This document shows positions 1-10,438 of a stretch of DNA of 57,085 bases, in pieces. Each line of letters opens with the position of its first letter. The stretch's first letter is position 1. Where the stretch lies: contig JAHELT010000011.1 of NCBI GenBank assembly GCA_024644045.1, positions 1 through 57,085 of the forward strand. Direction: 5' to 3'. This DNA is from Chromatiales bacterium (GTDB lineage: Bacteria; Pseudomonadota; Gammaproteobacteria; JAHELT01). The notes below the pieces were generated by a model. That model had not been told where the DNA came from. It worked only from the letters and a program-made list of their open reading frames with translations, and ran no database searches. The position numbers and the translations under genes are program-made.

Positions 1-599
1 TTCCAAGTCCGCACCGCCCAGATCATCAGGCCAATGATGAAAAACGCGCTCGGCGGCAGCAGCATCATGCCGTTGCTGTAGTACCAGCCGCCCTCGGTGG
101 CCAACGGCAGAATTTCGTAGCCGAGCAGCTTGCCCGAGCCGAACAGCTCGCGCGTGCTGCCTACGATGATCAGCACCAGACTGTAGCCCAACCCGTTGCC
201 CACACCGTCCAGAAAGCTCAGGCCGGGCGGATTCTTCATGGCGAACGCCTCGGCGCGTCCCAGGACGATGCAGTTGGTGATGATCAGGCCTACGAACACC
301 GAAAGCTGCTTGCTGGTTTCGAACGCATAGGCCTTGAGGATCTCGTCGACCACGATCACCAGCGAGGCGATCACCGTCATCTGCACGATGATGCGGATGC
401 TGGACGGGATGTCGTTGCGGATCATGCTGATGGAGGCGTTGGACAGGGCCGTGACCGCGGTCAGCGCGAGGCACATGATGAGCGAGGTGGCAAGCGTCGT
501 GGTGACGGCCAGCGCCGAGCAGACGCCCAGAATCTGCAACGTGATCGGATTGTTGTCCACCAGCGGATCGAACAACACGGCTTTCGGATTTTCGCTCAT
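1..599 (-). CDS. nqrD: Na+-translocating NADH:quinone reductase subunit D (3' end outside window)
   Basis: This is an integral membrane subunit of the Na+-pumping NADH:ubiquinone oxidoreductase. The translation starts [18 protein letters not shown] and runs through about six hydrophobic segments, with the NqrD/RnfD-type stretches [19 protein letters not shown] and [17 protein letters not shown]; the latter holds the cysteine that, with its NqrE partner, binds the intramembrane Fe-S centre in this family. About 199 codons are visible and the family is about 210 long, so only the last few residues are missing. The ATG overlaps the nqrC stop by four bases (ATGA), which fits translational coupling. 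nqrE and nqrF are expected just beyond position 1. Confidence 0.95.
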   Translation of the reverse strand, partial: MSENPKAVLFDPLVDNNPITLQILGVCSALAVTTTLATSLIMCLALTAVTALSNASISMIRNDIPSSIRIIVQMTVIASLVIVVDEILKAYAFETSKQLSVFVGLIITNCIVLGRAEAFAMKNPPGLSFLDGVGNGLGYSLVLIIVGSTRELFGSGKLLGYEILPLATEGGWYYSNGMMLLPPSAFFIIGLMIWAVRTW

Positions 600-1405
600 T
601 GCATGCCCTCGCGGACGTTCGCCAGATAGGGGCCGAAGCCCCGCTCACCCAGCCAGAAACGCAGCAGCTTGGACACGCCGACGCTGGTCAGCGTAGCGCC
701 GGCCAGCCCATCTACCTGGTAGCGCTCGTCCGGCCCCGGCGTCACACGGCCTTTGACCACTTCGAGCCGTGGCCTGTTCTGCTCGTCAAATACCAGCTTG
801 CCGCGCCACTGTGCGCGCCAATTCGGATTGTCCACCTCACCGCCCAGCCCGGGCGTCTCGGCGTGATCGTAGAACTGCAGGCCGAACACGCTGCGCGTAT
901 CGCCCTGCAGCGCGAGAAACCCGTAGAGCGTCGACCACAGGCCGTAGCCGTGCACCGGCAGCACGAGGGTCTTCAGGGCCCCGTTCTCGCGCACCAGGTA
1001 CACGGTGGCGTACTTGGCGCGGCGTCCAATGTTAGCGACGTCCTCATCGCCGGTCAGCACCTCGCTCAGCGCCGGGTCACGCGCGGCGCGTCGTTGATCG
1101 TAGTTGCCGCTTTCCACCGCATCGGTGTATTTGCCGGTATCCAGATCCACGATACGCGTTTCGATGTTGGCGAACAGGTCCTCGATTCCTCGATCCTCGC
1201 GCAGCAATCCGGCCACCTGAAGAATGTTGCGTTTGCGGTCCAGATCCGCATTCGCGACCTGCAGCGGTTTCAATCTCACGGCGGCGGTCGACACGACCAC
1301 CGAACACACCAGGCACAGCAGCAAGGCAACGATCAGCGTTTTCGCGCGGCTGTCGTTGGGCATTTGCCGGAAGCGCGCCAGCACTCCCGCAGCGTTCTCA
1401 GGCAT
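596..1405 (-). CDS. nqrC: Na+-translocating NADH:quinone reductase subunit C
   Basis: This subunit carries a covalently bound FMN on the periplasmic side of the Na+-NQR complex. It is 269 residues with one N-terminal membrane helix (about residues 22-45) followed by an FMN_bind domain. The flavinylation motif is seen as AGATLTS near residues 235-241; by family knowledge the FMN is attached to the threonine after GA (about T238). The canonical motif starts with S, here A, a conservative change. It is third in the nqrABCD order, overlaps nqrB by eight bases and nqrD by four. A separate ApbE flavin transferase would be needed and is not in this window. Confidence 0.96.
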   Translation of the reverse strand: MPENAAGVLARFRQMPNDSRAKTLIVALLLCLVCSVVVSTAAVRLKPLQVANADLDRKRNILQVAGLLREDRGIEDLFANIETRIVDLDTGKYTDAVESGNYDQRRAARDPALSEVLTGDEDVANIGRRAKYATVYLVRENGALKTLVLPVHGYGLWSTLYGFLALQGDTRSVFGLQFYDHAETPGLGGEVDNPNWRAQWRGKLVFDEQNRPRLEVVKGRVTPGPDERYQVDGLAGATLTSVGVSKLLRFWLGERGFGPYLANVREGMQ

Positions 1406-2603
1406 GGCGAATTCTCCGGCGACGGATGTTTACCTGCATCACACAGTAGTCGATCAGCGGCGCAAAGATGTTGGCGAACAGGATCGCCAGCATGATGCCC
1501 TCCGGGAAAGCCGGATTGACCACACGAATCAGCACCGTCATGAAGCCGATCAGGAACCCGAATACCCAGCGTCCCGCATCCGTCATCGCCGCGCTGACCG
1601 GGTCGGTCGCCATGAACACCATGCCGAACGCGAAACCACCCAGCACCAGGTGCCAGTGCCAGGGCATCGCGAACATCGGATTGGTGTCGCTGCCGATGGC
1701 ATTCAACAGCAACGCCGTCGCGACCATGCCGAGGAAAACCCCGAACACGATGCGGTAGGAGGCGATCCGGGTGTAGATCAGGAACGCCCCGCCGAGCAGA
1801 CAGGCCAGCGTCGAGGTGGAGCCCAGCGAACCCTGTATGGAGCCGAAAAAGGCGTCCCACCAGGTCACATTGGCTGCCAGGATCGCCTCTACGCCGCCCA
1901 GCGCGCTCAGGCCGAGCGGCGTGGCGCCGCTGAACCCGTCCACCGCGGTCCAGACGGCGTCCCCGGACAGCTGCGCCGGATAGGCAAAAAACAGGAACGC
2001 GCGCCCGGTCAGCGCCGGATTGAGGAAGTTTTTCCCGGTGCCACCGAACACTTCCTTGCCGATCACGACACCGAAAGTAATGCCCAGCGCCACCTGCCAC
2101 AGGGGAATCGTCGGCGGCAGAATCAGGGTGAACAGCATCGAAGTGACGAAGAACCCTTCGTTGATTTCGTGATTGCGCACCGCGGCGAACAGGACTTCCC
2201 AGGCTCCCCCGACCGCGAGGGTGACCACGTAGATCGGCAAAAAGTAGAGCAGCCCATGGATCAGGTTTGCCACCATGCTGCCGGGGTCGTAGCCGACAAA
2301 ATCCAGGATGAAGCCGCGCCAGCCCCCGGCGCTGACCACGCCCATGTCGGCCATGGCCTGGTTTGCCTGATAACCGGTGTTCCACAGCGCCATGAAAACG
2401 CACGGAATGGTCGCCAGCACCACATAGCTCATCACCCGCTTCAGATCGATGGCGTCTCTCACGTGCGGCTGATGCGGTGTGACGTCGGCGGGTGTGTACA
2501 GAAAGGTGTCGACCATCTCGTACAGCGCGTAGTACTTCTCGAAGCGCCCGCCCTTGGCGAACAGCGGGTGGATGCCGTCCAGATACCTGCGCACGCGTCC
2601 CAT
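1398..2603 (-). CDS. nqrB: Na+-translocating NADH:quinone reductase subunit B
   Basis: This is the large membrane subunit of Na+-NQR; it binds a second covalent FMN and riboflavin and forms part of the Na+ channel. It is 401 residues from the ATG at 2603. The reading frame stays open further upstream, but that part lies inside nqrA and does not look like NqrB, whereas [15 protein letters not shown] matches the family start. The flavinylation motif is GFSGATPLG with T228 as the expected FMN site. About nine to ten hydrophobic helices follow. The ATG shares one base with the nqrA stop (TGATG), a tight coupling junction. Confidence 0.96.
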   Translation of the reverse strand: MGRVRRYLDGIHPLFAKGGRFEKYYALYEMVDTFLYTPADVTPHQPHVRDAIDLKRVMSYVVLATIPCVFMALWNTGYQANQAMADMGVVSAGGWRGFILDFVGYDPGSMVANLIHGLLYFLPIYVVTLAVGGAWEVLFAAVRNHEINEGFFVTSMLFTLILPPTIPLWQVALGITFGVVIGKEVFGGTGKNFLNPALTGRAFLFFAYPAQLSGDAVWTAVDGFSGATPLGLSALGGVEAILAANVTWWDAFFGSIQGSLGSTSTLACLLGGAFLIYTRIASYRIVFGVFLGMVATALLLNAIGSDTNPMFAMPWHWHLVLGGFAFGMVFMATDPVSAAMTDAGRWVFGFLIGFMTVLIRVVNPAFPEGIMLAILFANIFAPLIDYCVMQVNIRRRRIRHA

Positions 2604-3949
2604 CAGCCTTCCCTCTCGATAATGTCCAGATTGGCCCGCAGCACGGGCCCGTACTCGTACTTGCTCGGGCAAACGAAGGTACACAGCGCAAGATCGTCTT
2701 CGTCCAGCTCCAGACAACCCAGTTTCTGTGCGAGCTCGGTGTCGCGCACCAGCAGGGCGCGCAACAGCGGCGTGGGCAGTATATCCAGAGGCATCACCCG
2801 TTCGTACACGCCGATCGGCACCATTGCTCGCGGGCTGCCGTACTGAGAGGTGTGGAAAGCAAAGCGGCGCTTCGGTTGCAGCGCGGTCATGAACGAGCGT
2901 GTCAGCGAAAACTTCTCGCCCCCGGGCCGGATCCAGCCCAGGAACTCCCGCTCACGCCCTTCGGCGAGCACGCTCAACTGCAGATGAAAACGCCCCAGGA
3001 ACGCAGCCCAGTCCGTGGCCCTGTGGCCGGCCAGGGGTGAGCCTGAAATCACCCTCGAATCGACACGCTGCACCTGGTCGCGCACCAGATCCTCGGTGCT
3101 GGCGCCGAGCCGCGTCCGCAGCAGGCGCGGCTCGTTGACCAGTGGCCCGCCCAGCGCGATCACTCGCGAAGTGTCCAGCCTGCCGGTAGTGAACAAACGA
3201 CCCACCGCGATCACGTCCTGGTAGTTGAGATGCCAGACGCTGCGCGCCTGATTCACCGGATGCAGATGATGAATGTGGGTCCCGACCAGGCCGGCGGGGT
3301 GCGGGCCGCTGAAATCCGCACGCTGAAACGCCTCCCCGGGTGGCAGCTCGGCCGAGAAGTCGGTGGCCGTGCACACGTAGACCTTGCCGTCGGTGAGCCG
3401 GGACAGCACCGTGAGGCCGTCGTTGAAGTCAGCGCCCGCCGCCGCGACCACCACCGCGGGATTCGCCGCCAGCGGCGCGGTGTCGATGGCGGTGACGAAA
3501 ACCGAATCGGCGGTGGCGGACGGATCGGGGACTTTGCTGTACGGGCGCGTGCGCAACGCCGTCCACAAACCCGAGCGCAGCAGGTTGTCCCGAACCACGT
3601 CGCGGTCCAGCCCGCCAAGCGCTTCACGCGGGTACTCGCTGAACGTCTCCTCCGCATCGCCTTCGAGACGGATGATGACGGCCTGCAGCCGCCGCCGGGC
3701 ACCGCGTACGATGTCGACGACCTCGCCGGCCCCGGGCGCGGTGTAGTGGACGGCGGGAAAACGTTTGTCACTGAACAGCGGCTGACCCAGACGCACGTTG
3801 TCGCCGACCTGCACCAGCATGGCCGGCTTCAGGCCCAGATAATCGGTGCCGAGCACCGCTACTCTGGACACCGCCGGGCCCGCCTCGATCGTCTGATCGG
3901 GTTCGCCGACAAAGCGCAGGTCCAGCCCGCGTTTTATGCGTATCTGCAT
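2603..3949 (-). CDS. nqrA: Na+-translocating NADH:quinone reductase subunit A
   Basis: NqrA is the soluble, cytoplasmic, quinone-interacting subunit of Na+-NQR. The 448-residue product has the expected family length and the start [17 protein letters not shown]; it carries the barrel-sandwich-like segment with [16 protein letters not shown] near residues 36-51. It is the first gene of the operon nqrABCD(EF), all transcribed towards position 1. The 190-base gap upstream, shared with a divergent gene, must hold its promoter; I see a TAGAAT hexamer on the minus strand (4041-4046) but no convincing -35. Together with an aa3-type oxidase in the same window it suggests a respiratory chain with a sodium-motive entry point. 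Confidence 0.96.
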   Translation of the reverse strand: MQIRIKRGLDLRFVGEPDQTIEAGPAVSRVAVLGTDYLGLKPAMLVQVGDNVRLGQPLFSDKRFPAVHYTAPGAGEVVDIVRGARRRLQAVIIRLEGDAEETFSEYPREALGGLDRDVVRDNLLRSGLWTALRTRPYSKVPDPSATADSVFVTAIDTAPLAANPAVVVAAAGADFNDGLTVLSRLTDGKVYVCTATDFSAELPPGEAFQRADFSGPHPAGLVGTHIHHLHPVNQARSVWHLNYQDVIAVGRLFTTGRLDTSRVIALGGPLVNEPRLLRTRLGASTEDLVRDQVQRVDSRVISGSPLAGHRATDWAAFLGRFHLQLSVLAEGREREFLGWIRPGGEKFSLTRSFMTALQPKRRFAFHTSQYGSPRAMVPIGVYERVMPLDILPTPLLRALLVRDTELAQKLGCLELDEDDLALCTFVCPSKYEYGPVLRANLDIIEREG

Positions 3950-3962
3950 GATCCCTCGAAGC

Positions 3963-3995
3963 CTACAGCCTCGGCGCTGTAGCGGCGAAATCGCC
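3963..3995. repeat. Two adjacent short inverted repeats in the nqrA leader
   Basis: CTACAG (3963-3968) is mirrored by CTGTAG (3977-3982), and GGCGA (3984-3988) by TCGCC (3991-3995). They lie 14-46 bases upstream of the nqrA start and would form one or two small stem-loops in its leader or an operator. In a GC-rich genome such short arms arise by chance, so the functional reading is tentative. Confidence 0.3.
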
Positions 3996-4142
3996 GGTAA
4001 GTTGACGGAAAATCAGGAATTTGGCGGGTTAGCCACGGGCATTCTACTACTCCCCGCGCGGGCAATACGACTTGCTCAGCGACACCCTGGCGGCTAAGGT
4101 TCGCGCTCGGCGCACAGTCTTTAGTTAAATCGCAGAAAAATC

Positions 4143-5087
4143 ATGCACCTATCCAACGTCTGCCTGTTGGGCGGCACGGGGTTCGTGGGCTCCCGGCTGA
4201 CCGGCGCCCTGCACGACGCCGGCAAGCGCGTGCGCGTGCTGACCCGGCGCCGCGAGCGCCACCGGGCCCTGCTGGTGCTGCCTAGAGCAGAAGTCGTCGA
4301 ATGCGACATCCACAACGCCGAGGCGCTCGCAGCCCAGTTTCAGGGCATGGATGCCGTGGTCAATCTGGTCGGCATCCTCAACGAAAGCGGACCGCGCGGC
4401 ACGGGCTTCCGTCACGTGCACGTGGAGCTGACCAGCAAAGTGGTGCAGGCCAGCCTGGACTGCGGCGTGCGCCGGCTGCTGCACATGAGCGCGCTGCACG
4501 CCGATGCCGCAAGCGGTAGGAGCCTGTATCTGCGCACCAAGGGCGAGGCCGAGAATCTCGCCCACACGTTTGCCGGGGAACGGCTGGCGGTAACCAGCTT
4601 CCGGCCCTCGGTGATCTTCGGTCCGGGCGACGGGCTGTTCAACCGCTTCGCCGCCCTGCTCAAGCTCGCTCCGATCATGCCCCTGGCCTGTCCCGATGCT
4701 CGGTTTGCGCCGGTCTACGTGGGTGATGTGGTCGCCGTCATGCGCGATGCGCTGGAGAACGAAGCGACGGTGGGACGGCACCTCGATCTGTGCGGCCCGG
4801 ACGTGTTCACCTTGCGCGAGATCGTCGAGTACACCGCCCGCACCCTCGGCAAGCGCCGCCTGATAGTCGGATTGCCGGACTGGCTCGGCCGCCTGCAGGC
4901 CGCGGTACTCGAACATGTCCCCGGAAAACCGTTCACTCGGGACAACTACGACTCGCTGCAGACCGACAGCGTCTGCGGCGATACGCCACCCCAGCCGACG
5001 CGCGTCGCCAGCATCGTGCCGGGGTACCTTACGCAGCGCTCGCGCGACGCGCTGTACCAGTCATGGCGACGCGCGGCCAACCGCTGA
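4143..5087 (+). CDS. NDUFA9-like atypical SDR (NAD(P)-binding epimerase family)
   Basis: A 314-residue Rossmann protein of the complex I NDUFA9-like branch of atypical short-chain dehydrogenases. The dinucleotide-binding glycine motif GGTGFVGSRL lies at residues 10-19, VVNLVGIL follows strand 4, and YLRTK supplies the Y-x3-K pair near residues 127-131. Bacterial members often sit near respiratory genes; here it is divergent from nqrA, but no direct role in Na+-NQR is shown. A role in quinone or lipid metabolism has been proposed for relatives, and the substrate is unknown. Its last 27 bases overlap the convergent aminopeptidase gene. The family call is secure, the function is not. Confidence 0.85.
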   Translation: MHLSNVCLLGGTGFVGSRLTGALHDAGKRVRVLTRRRERHRALLVLPRAEVVECDIHNAEALAAQFQGMDAVVNLVGILNESGPRGTGFRHVHVELTSKVVQASLDCGVRRLLHMSALHADAASGRSLYLRTKGEAENLAHTFAGERLAVTSFRPSVIFGPGDGLFNRFAALLKLAPIMPLACPDARFAPVYVGDVVAVMRDALENEATVGRHLDLCGPDVFTLREIVEYTARTLGKRRLIVGLPDWLGRLQAAVLEHVPGKPFTRDNYDSLQTDSVCGDTPPQPTRVASIVPGYLTQRSRDALYQSWRRAANR

Positions 5088-6191
5088 CAGCACGCCGGGC
5101 CGGGCGGCGAGCCCCCGCAGCGCTGCGTTGCGCTCTTCCCGCGGCAGCGCCGCGAGCGTCCGTACGCTGTGGTAGAAGGCCGGAAAATCGCGATTGGCCT
5201 GGGCAAACAGCATCGCAAAGCTGTCCACATAGTCGTGATAAGTGGCGGTCAGCGCCAGGCGGGCGTTGTTGAGCGGCTCGCTGAACCAGTAATCGTATCC
5301 GGCGAAGCCCTCCCAGCGGGCATGTTTCAAGTCAGCGTAGCCTTCGCGCAGGTGTTCGAAAACACGCTGCTTTTCGGCGCGGGTGAACGCGGCATCGGCA
5401 TTTTCCGCGTAAAGCTCGCTCAGCTGCCGGCGCGCTGCGAGCAGCATCGCCACGAACTCGCGCTGCCGCTGCACGCGCTGTTCGTAGTCGACGATGCGCT
5501 CATCCGCCCCGCGGTCGCTCAGCCAGCGTCGCACGCCTTCGCGCTGCACGAACACCGCAAACGACTCATTGAAAGTGGTGTCGTTTTCCACCCAGATCAC
5601 CTGGTGAGCAAGCTCGTGAAAGATCACGCCGACCAGGCGTGTCTCGCGCCAGCGCAGCATCGTGCTCAGTAACGGATCGTCGAACCAGCCCAGGGTCGAG
5701 TAAGCGCTCGCGCCGCTCACGTGCACGTCCAGACCCTGGCCGGCGAGACGCTCGCCGAACTCGACGGCCGACGCCTGGGAGAAGTAACCCCGGTAGGGCA
5801 CGCAACCGGCCACCGGGAAACACCACTCGCGCGCCTGCACCGAGAACTCCTCGGTGGCGATCACGTTCCAGGTGACGTACTTGCGCGGCAGATCGACGTA
5901 GCTGCGGTAGCTGCCGTTGTCCGGCAGACCCAGATGCCGGCTGGCGAAATCGCGCGCCTCCAGCGCAAGGTTGAGGCGGGTCTTGAGTTCGCCCTCGGGC
6001 TGACCGGCCAGCACATCCGCGACCGGCACCCGTCGCGACATGATGTCCATGTGCCCGCCGACGGCCTGCATGTAAAAGTTCACGCTGGTGCATCCGGGAG
6101 CGGACAACGCGGCTACAATCAGCAACGCGCCGACCGGAACCGGTGCATGGCAGCGGGGCAATGTCCAATACTTCGCCGGACGAAACATCAC
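5061..6191 (-). CDS. Putative lipoprotein aminopeptidase (PF10023 family)
   Basis: The 376-residue product matches the putative aminopeptidase family PF10023. The N-terminus has a hydrophobic stretch ending in a lipobox-like SAPGC, so it is probably anchored to a membrane facing the periplasm. The zinc motif HELAH lies in [10 protein letters not shown] (about residues 195-199) and NESFA, some 15 residues later, supplies the likely third ligand. The ATG at 6191 (or the next at 6188) gives a basic n-region; starting later would leave the signal peptide without one, so the start probably overlaps the divergent cca start by about 30 bases. Convergent overlap with the SDR gene marks its other end. 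The substrate is unknown. Confidence 0.85.
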   Translation of the reverse strand: MMFRPAKYWTLPRCHAPVPVGALLIVAALSAPGCTSVNFYMQAVGGHMDIMSRRVPVADVLAGQPEGELKTRLNLALEARDFASRHLGLPDNGSYRSYVDLPRKYVTWNVIATEEFSVQAREWCFPVAGCVPYRGYFSQASAVEFGERLAGQGLDVHVSGASAYSTLGWFDDPLLSTMLRWRETRLVGVIFHELAHQVIWVENDTTFNESFAVFVQREGVRRWLSDRGADERIVDYEQRVQRQREFVAMLLAARRQLSELYAENADAAFTRAEKQRVFEHLREGYADLKHARWEGFAGYDYWFSEPLNNARLALTATYHDYVDSFAMLFAQANRDFPAFYHSVRTLAALPREERNAALRGLAARPGVLSAVGRASP

Positions 6192-7321
6192 TGGTTCAGC
6201 GTATCCCGGGCCGCGTCTACCTGGTGGGCGGTGCAGTACGCGACCGATTGCTGGGCCTGCCGGTGCGCGAGCGCGACTGGGTCGTGGTCGGCGCCACGGC
6301 GCAGAGTCTGCTCGATCTGGGGTTTCGCCGGGTCGGCCGCGGCTTCCCGGTGTTCCTGCATCCGCAGACAGGCGAAGAATACGCGCTGGCTCGCCAGGAA
6401 CGCAAAACCGGCGCAGGCTATCGCGGCTTCAGCGTTGACGCGAGCGCCACGATCACACTCGAGCAGGACCTGCGGCGGCGCGACCTGACCATCAATGCAA
6501 TCGCCGAAACCCTGGACGGCGAAATCATCGACCCGTACGGCGGCCGTGACGACCTGCGAGCCGGCCTGCTGCGCCACGTGTCCTCGGCCTTCCGTGAGGA
6601 CCCGGTGCGGGTGCTGCGCACGGCGCGGTTCGCCGCACGCCTGTCGACGCACGGTTTCCGGATCGCGGACAAAACGCTGAGCCTGCTGAAAGAAATCGCG
6701 CACGACGGCGAGCTGGACGCGCTGGTGCCCGAACGCGTGTGGCAGGAGCTCGTCTCGGCGCTGGCAACCCCGCGGCCGTCACAGTTCTTTGCGGTGCTGA
6801 GCGACGTTTGCGCGCTGCCGGGAATCTTTCCGGAGCTGATTGCCTGCGCAGGCGGCAATCGCTGGGCAGTCGCATTGACCGGACTGGACCGCAGCGCCGA
6901 GGCCGGCAACGACCCGGCTGTCACCTTCGCCTGCCTGGGCTACGCCGCGGACGAGGCGGCAGTGAAAGCGCTATGCCAGCGTCTGCGGGCGCCGCGCAAC
7001 TATCGCGACGGCGCCGTGCTGCTGGCGGCGCACTGGCAGCAGCTGCAGGACGCATCCGGGGCAGCGGCGGCGTTCGCGCTCATCGAAAGCCTTGACGCGC
7101 TGCGCCGGCCGTCCCGATTGAGCAGCCTGCTCGCCGCCGCAACGGCGCTGGAGCCGGCCGTGCACGCACGGGCAGGACCGCTGCAGGATGCGTTGAACGC
7201 GGCGCGCCGGGTGACCACCGCGCAGCTGCGCAGTGCCGGTCTGCGTGGGATGGAGCTGGCTGAGGCGTTGCGTGGCGCGCGGCGCGACGCATTCGCGGCG
7301 TCCTGGGGTGCCGCCCGGTGA
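6161..7321 (+). CDS. cca: CCA tRNA nucleotidyltransferase
   Basis: Adds or repairs the 3'-CCA end of tRNAs without a template. The sequence follows the E. coli Cca closely through the catalytic head: [25 protein letters not shown] with the catalytic acidic residue, [17 protein letters not shown], and RRRDLTINA. The neck region [16 protein letters not shown] is also present. The C-terminal part has no HD phosphohydrolase motif (H...HD), unlike the 412-residue enteric enzyme, so this is the shorter form with nucleotidyltransferase activity only. I start at ATG 6161; an in-frame ATG at 6143 would add six residues. Its 5' end overlaps the divergent aminopeptidase gene. Confidence 0.95.
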   Translation: MSNTSPDETSLVQRIPGRVYLVGGAVRDRLLGLPVRERDWVVVGATAQSLLDLGFRRVGRGFPVFLHPQTGEEYALARQERKTGAGYRGFSVDASATITLEQDLRRRDLTINAIAETLDGEIIDPYGGRDDLRAGLLRHVSSAFREDPVRVLRTARFAARLSTHGFRIADKTLSLLKEIAHDGELDALVPERVWQELVSALATPRPSQFFAVLSDVCALPGIFPELIACAGGNRWAVALTGLDRSAEAGNDPAVTFACLGYAADEAAVKALCQRLRAPRNYRDGAVLLAAHWQQLQDASGAAAAFALIESLDALRRPSRLSSLLAAATALEPAVHARAGPLQDALNAARRVTTAQLRSAGLRGMELAEALRGARRDAFAASWGAAR

Positions 7322-7339
7322 AGGCTTGCGCTCCCCGGC

Positions 7340-7681
7340 TCATAGGCTGAGCAGCAGCACCGCCAGCAACAGTACCGCCGCCAGGCCCGCCTGCACCAGG
7401 TTCGCGATCACCAGCGGATGCCGCGAAGGCCTGCCCGCCGCGCGCAGCAACAGGTAGAGCAACAGGCAGAACGCCGCGATTCCGCCGGCCGTGTACGCGG
7501 CCACCTCGACCGCCTCGGCGGTCCAGCGCTGCTTCTGCTCGCCCTCCAGCACCACACCGAGCAGCGCGTAAACGAGCAGAAACGCGTTGGCTACGGTCGG
7601 GATCAGGACCATGAACAGATGCAGCACCGGCGACAATACGGCGGGCTGCTCGGGTGGTGCGGGTGGTGGTGTCGCTGACAT
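7340..7681 (-). CDS. Small membrane protein of unknown function
   Basis: An unrecognised 113-residue protein with a proline-rich N-terminus (MSATPPPAPPEQPAV) and three strongly hydrophobic segments at about residues 20-46, 62-84 and 92-113, the last running to the C-terminus. Charged residues cluster in the loop after helix 1 (EGEQKQRW), as expected for a real membrane protein and not for an antisense shadow. It is convergent with cca (18-base gap) and divergent from glcD, so it is probably monocistronic. No function can be assigned. Confidence 0.6.
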   Translation of the reverse strand: MSATPPPAPPEQPAVLSPVLHLFMVLIPTVANAFLLVYALLGVVLEGEQKQRWTAEAVEVAAYTAGGIAAFCLLLYLLLRAAGRPSRHPLVIANLVQAGLAAVLLLAVLLLSL

Positions 7682-7875
7682 GCGTTAGCCGAACTCGAGC
7701 GTTTAGGGGATCGGGAGCCGCCTCGCGCGTCATTGCGCGCGCCTGCGACGGCGGATTCTATGTCAAGGCGCAAACCCACCGCCACTCTCTGCGGAACCGG
7801 AGTTGCACACCGTGTATGCACCACGCGGGCCGGGATTGCTTTATCATGCCGGGCACGCCACCGGAGAGTCTTTGA

Positions 7876-9366
7876 ATGAGCGCCACACCGGACCATTACG
7901 AGTTTCCGCCGCTGGACCGCGAGGCGCTGCTGAGAGGCTTGCGGGCGATCGTGGGCGAGCAGAACCTGCTGCACAGCGAAGAGGCGCTGCGCCCTTACGA
8001 GTGCGACGGGCTGTCGGCGTACCGCCGTCTGCCGCAGGCCGTGGTGTTGCCGGCCACGGTTGCACAGGTGCAGGAGATCATGTCTCTGTGCCACGCGCGG
8101 CAGGTGCCCGTGGTAGCACGCGGCGCAGGCACCGGTTTGTCTGGTGGTGCGCTGCCCTACGGCGACGGTGTGCTGCTGAGCCTGGCCCGCTTCAACCGCA
8201 TCCTGCAGATCGATCGCGACAACCTGACCGCCCGCGTGCAGCCGGGGGTGCGCAACCTTGCCATCAGCGAAGCCGTCGCCGATCTGGATCTGTACTACGC
8301 CCCCGACCCGTCGTCGCAGATCGCCTGTTCGATCGGCGGCAATGTGGCCGAAAACGCCGGCGGTCTGCATTGCCTCAAGTACGGCCTGACAGTGCATAAC
8401 GTGCTGGAGGTGCAGGTGGTGACCGTGGACGGCGAGTTGCTGCGCATCGGCGCCAGCAGCTTCGATGCGCCGGGGTACGACCTGCTGGCCGTTATGCACG
8501 GCTCCGAAGGCATGCTCGGGATCGTCGTCGAAGTGCTGGTCAAGCTGCTGCCCAGGCCCGAGCAAGCGCGCGTTCTGCTTGCGGCCTTCGACGAGGTTGT
8601 GCAGGCCGCCGACGCGGTCGGCGAGATAATCGCAGCCGGCATCCTGCCCGCGGGGCTGGAGATGATGGACAACCCGGCGATTCGCGCCGCCGAGGATTTC
8701 GTGCAGGCGGGCTATCCGGTCGAGGCGCAGGCGATTCTGCTGTGCGAGCTGGACGGCACCGAGGCTGAGGTGACTGCGCTGGCCGACCAGGTGGAGGCCA
8801 TTCTCGAGGATTGTGCCGCCACCGAGGTGCGCAGCGCCCGCGACGAGGACGAACGCGCGCGCTTCTGGCTCGGGCGCAAATCGGCGTTCCCCGCCGTCGG
8901 GCGGATCTCGCCCGATTACTATTGCATGGACGGCACCATTCCGCGTTCGCAGCTCGCGCATGTGCTGACCCGGATTCAGGCACTCAGCGACGAGTACGGC
9001 TTGCGCGTGGTCAACGTGTTTCACGCCGGGGACGGCAATCTGCATCCGCTCATCCTGTACGACGCAAGCCAGCCCGGGGAGCTGGAACGCACCGAGGAAC
9101 TCGGCGGCAAGGTTCTCGAACTGTGCGTGCAGGTAGGCGGCACGATCACCGGTGAGCACGGCGTCGGTATGGAAAAGATCGACCAGATGTGCGTGCAGTT
9201 CGCCGCGCCGGAATTGCTTCAGTTTCACGCACTGAAACGCGCTTTCGACGCGCACGGCCTGCTGAACCCGGGCAAGGCAGTACCCACGCTGCACCGCTGC
9301 GCGGAGTTCGGCGCCATGCACGTCCACCACGGTGAGCTCGCGCATCCGGATATCCCCCGCTTCTAG
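7876..9366 (+). CDS. glcD: Glycolate oxidase FAD-binding subunit GlcD
   Basis: GlcD is the catalytic flavoprotein of the membrane-associated glycolate oxidase, which turns glycolate into glyoxylate and passes electrons via GlcF to quinone. The 496 residues contain the PCMH-type FAD domain (PVVARGAGTGLSGGALP near residues 76-92; SQIACSIGGNVAENAGG near residues 151-167) and the C-terminal FAD-oxidase domain ending with GTITGEHGVGMEKI and the LLNPGKAVP tail typical of GlcD/LDH-type oxidases. A GGAGAG box about ten bases before the ATG supports the start. It is the first gene of glcDEF. A related D-lactate dehydrogenase is the alternative, but the glcE and glcF neighbours decide it. Confidence 0.94.
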   Translation: MSATPDHYEFPPLDREALLRGLRAIVGEQNLLHSEEALRPYECDGLSAYRRLPQAVVLPATVAQVQEIMSLCHARQVPVVARGAGTGLSGGALPYGDGVLLSLARFNRILQIDRDNLTARVQPGVRNLAISEAVADLDLYYAPDPSSQIACSIGGNVAENAGGLHCLKYGLTVHNVLEVQVVTVDGELLRIGASSFDAPGYDLLAVMHGSEGMLGIVVEVLVKLLPRPEQARVLLAAFDEVVQAADAVGEIIAAGILPAGLEMMDNPAIRAAEDFVQAGYPVEAQAILLCELDGTEAEVTALADQVEAILEDCAATEVRSARDEDERARFWLGRKSAFPAVGRISPDYYCMDGTIPRSQLAHVLTRIQALSDEYGLRVVNVFHAGDGNLHPLILYDASQPGELERTEELGGKVLELCVQVGGTITGEHGVGMEKIDQMCVQFAAPELLQFHALKRAFDAHGLLNPGKAVPTLHRCAEFGAMHVHHGELAHPDIPRF

Positions 9367-9371
9367 TCTGC

Positions 9372-10436
9372 ATGGGAGAGGATCGCGACATCGGAGAGGC
9401 GCTTTGCGCGCAGGTGATCGAGGCGGCGCAGCAGCGTAAACCGCTGCGCCCGCGCGGCGGCGATACCAAGGATTTCTACGGCGAGGCGATCAACGCCGAA
9501 ACGCTGGACCTCGCCCCGCACCGCGGCATCGTGCAGTATCAGCCGACCGAGCTCGTGATCACCGCGCGCGCGGGCACCCCGCTGCGGTTGATCGAGGCGG
9601 CGCTCATCGAGCACCGCCAGATGCTGCCGTTCGAGCCGCCGCATTTCGGCGAGCACGCCACGCTCGGCGGCGCAATTGCCTGCGGCCTGTCAGGGCCGCG
9701 GCGCCCGTGGCAGGGCGGCGCCCGCGATCTGGTGCTCGGCACGCGTATGATCAACGGCAGGGGCGAGCATCTGCGCTTCGGCGGCGAGGTCATGAAAAAC
9801 GTGGCCGGCTACGATGTCTCCCGGCTGCTTACCGGCTCGCTGGGTACGCTCGGCGCGATCACCGAAGTTTCGCTCAAAGTGCTGCCGGCACCCGAGCAGG
9901 AACTTACGCTGGTACAGCAGGCCGAGCCGATGACCGCGCTGCAGCGGTTTCGGAACTGGCGCGCGCAGCCGCTTCCGCTCAGCGGCCTCGCCTGCCTGGA
10001 CGATCGCCTGTATATCCGGCTGTCCGGCACCGAAGCCGGTGTTGCAAGCGCGCGCGAGCGGCTCGGTGGCGAACTGCTGGACGCCCCCTTCTGGGACGAT
10101 CTGCGCGAGCAGCGGCTCGCGTTCTTTCAGGCGGACCCGGAGGTGCCGCTGTGGCGCATCTCAGTGCCGCCGGCCACGCCGTTGCTCGAGGACGTCGGCG
10201 AGACGCTCGTCGACTGGGCGGGTGCGCTGCGCTGGGTGCGCAGCGACGCACCGGGACAGACGGTCCGCGAGCTGGCAGAGCGGCACGGCGGACACGCGAC
10301 CTGTTTTCGCGGCGACTGCGCGGCTGGCCGGTTTCACCCGCTGCCCGAGACCCAGCTGACGCTGCACCGCCGGATCAAGCAGGCGCTCGACCCGCACGGC
10401 ATCTTCAGCCCCGGACGCATGTACCGCTCGCTTTAG
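9372..10436 (+). CDS. glcE: Glycolate oxidase FAD-binding subunit GlcE
   Basis: A second, shorter FAD-binding subunit of glycolate oxidase (354 residues). It shows the PCMH-type FAD motif KPLRPRGGDTKDFYG near residues 24-38, ITARAGTPLRLIE, and FGEHATLGGAIACGLSGPRRPW, a GlcE signature. MKNVAGYDVSRLLTGSLGTL follows near residues 141-160. The C-terminal LDPHGIFSPGRMY resembles the end of GlcD, as expected for paralogous subunits. It starts five bases after glcD and ends two bases before glcF, so the three are co-translated. Confidence 0.95.
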   Translation: MGEDRDIGEALCAQVIEAAQQRKPLRPRGGDTKDFYGEAINAETLDLAPHRGIVQYQPTELVITARAGTPLRLIEAALIEHRQMLPFEPPHFGEHATLGGAIACGLSGPRRPWQGGARDLVLGTRMINGRGEHLRFGGEVMKNVAGYDVSRLLTGSLGTLGAITEVSLKVLPAPEQELTLVQQAEPMTALQRFRNWRAQPLPLSGLACLDDRLYIRLSGTEAGVASARERLGGELLDAPFWDDLREQRLAFFQADPEVPLWRISVPPATPLLEDVGETLVDWAGALRWVRSDAPGQTVRELAERHGGHATCFRGDCAAGRFHPLPETQLTLHRRIKQALDPHGIFSPGRMYRSL

Positions 10437-10438
10437 CC

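Noticed and set aside
1224-2846. 540-residue plus-strand frame opposite nqrB and nqrC
   Set aside because: Antisense to confirmed nqr genes; no domain seen.
7603-9345. 580-residue minus-strand frame opposite glcD
   Set aside because: Fully antisense to glcD, whose motifs are intact; composition is that of a shadow frame.
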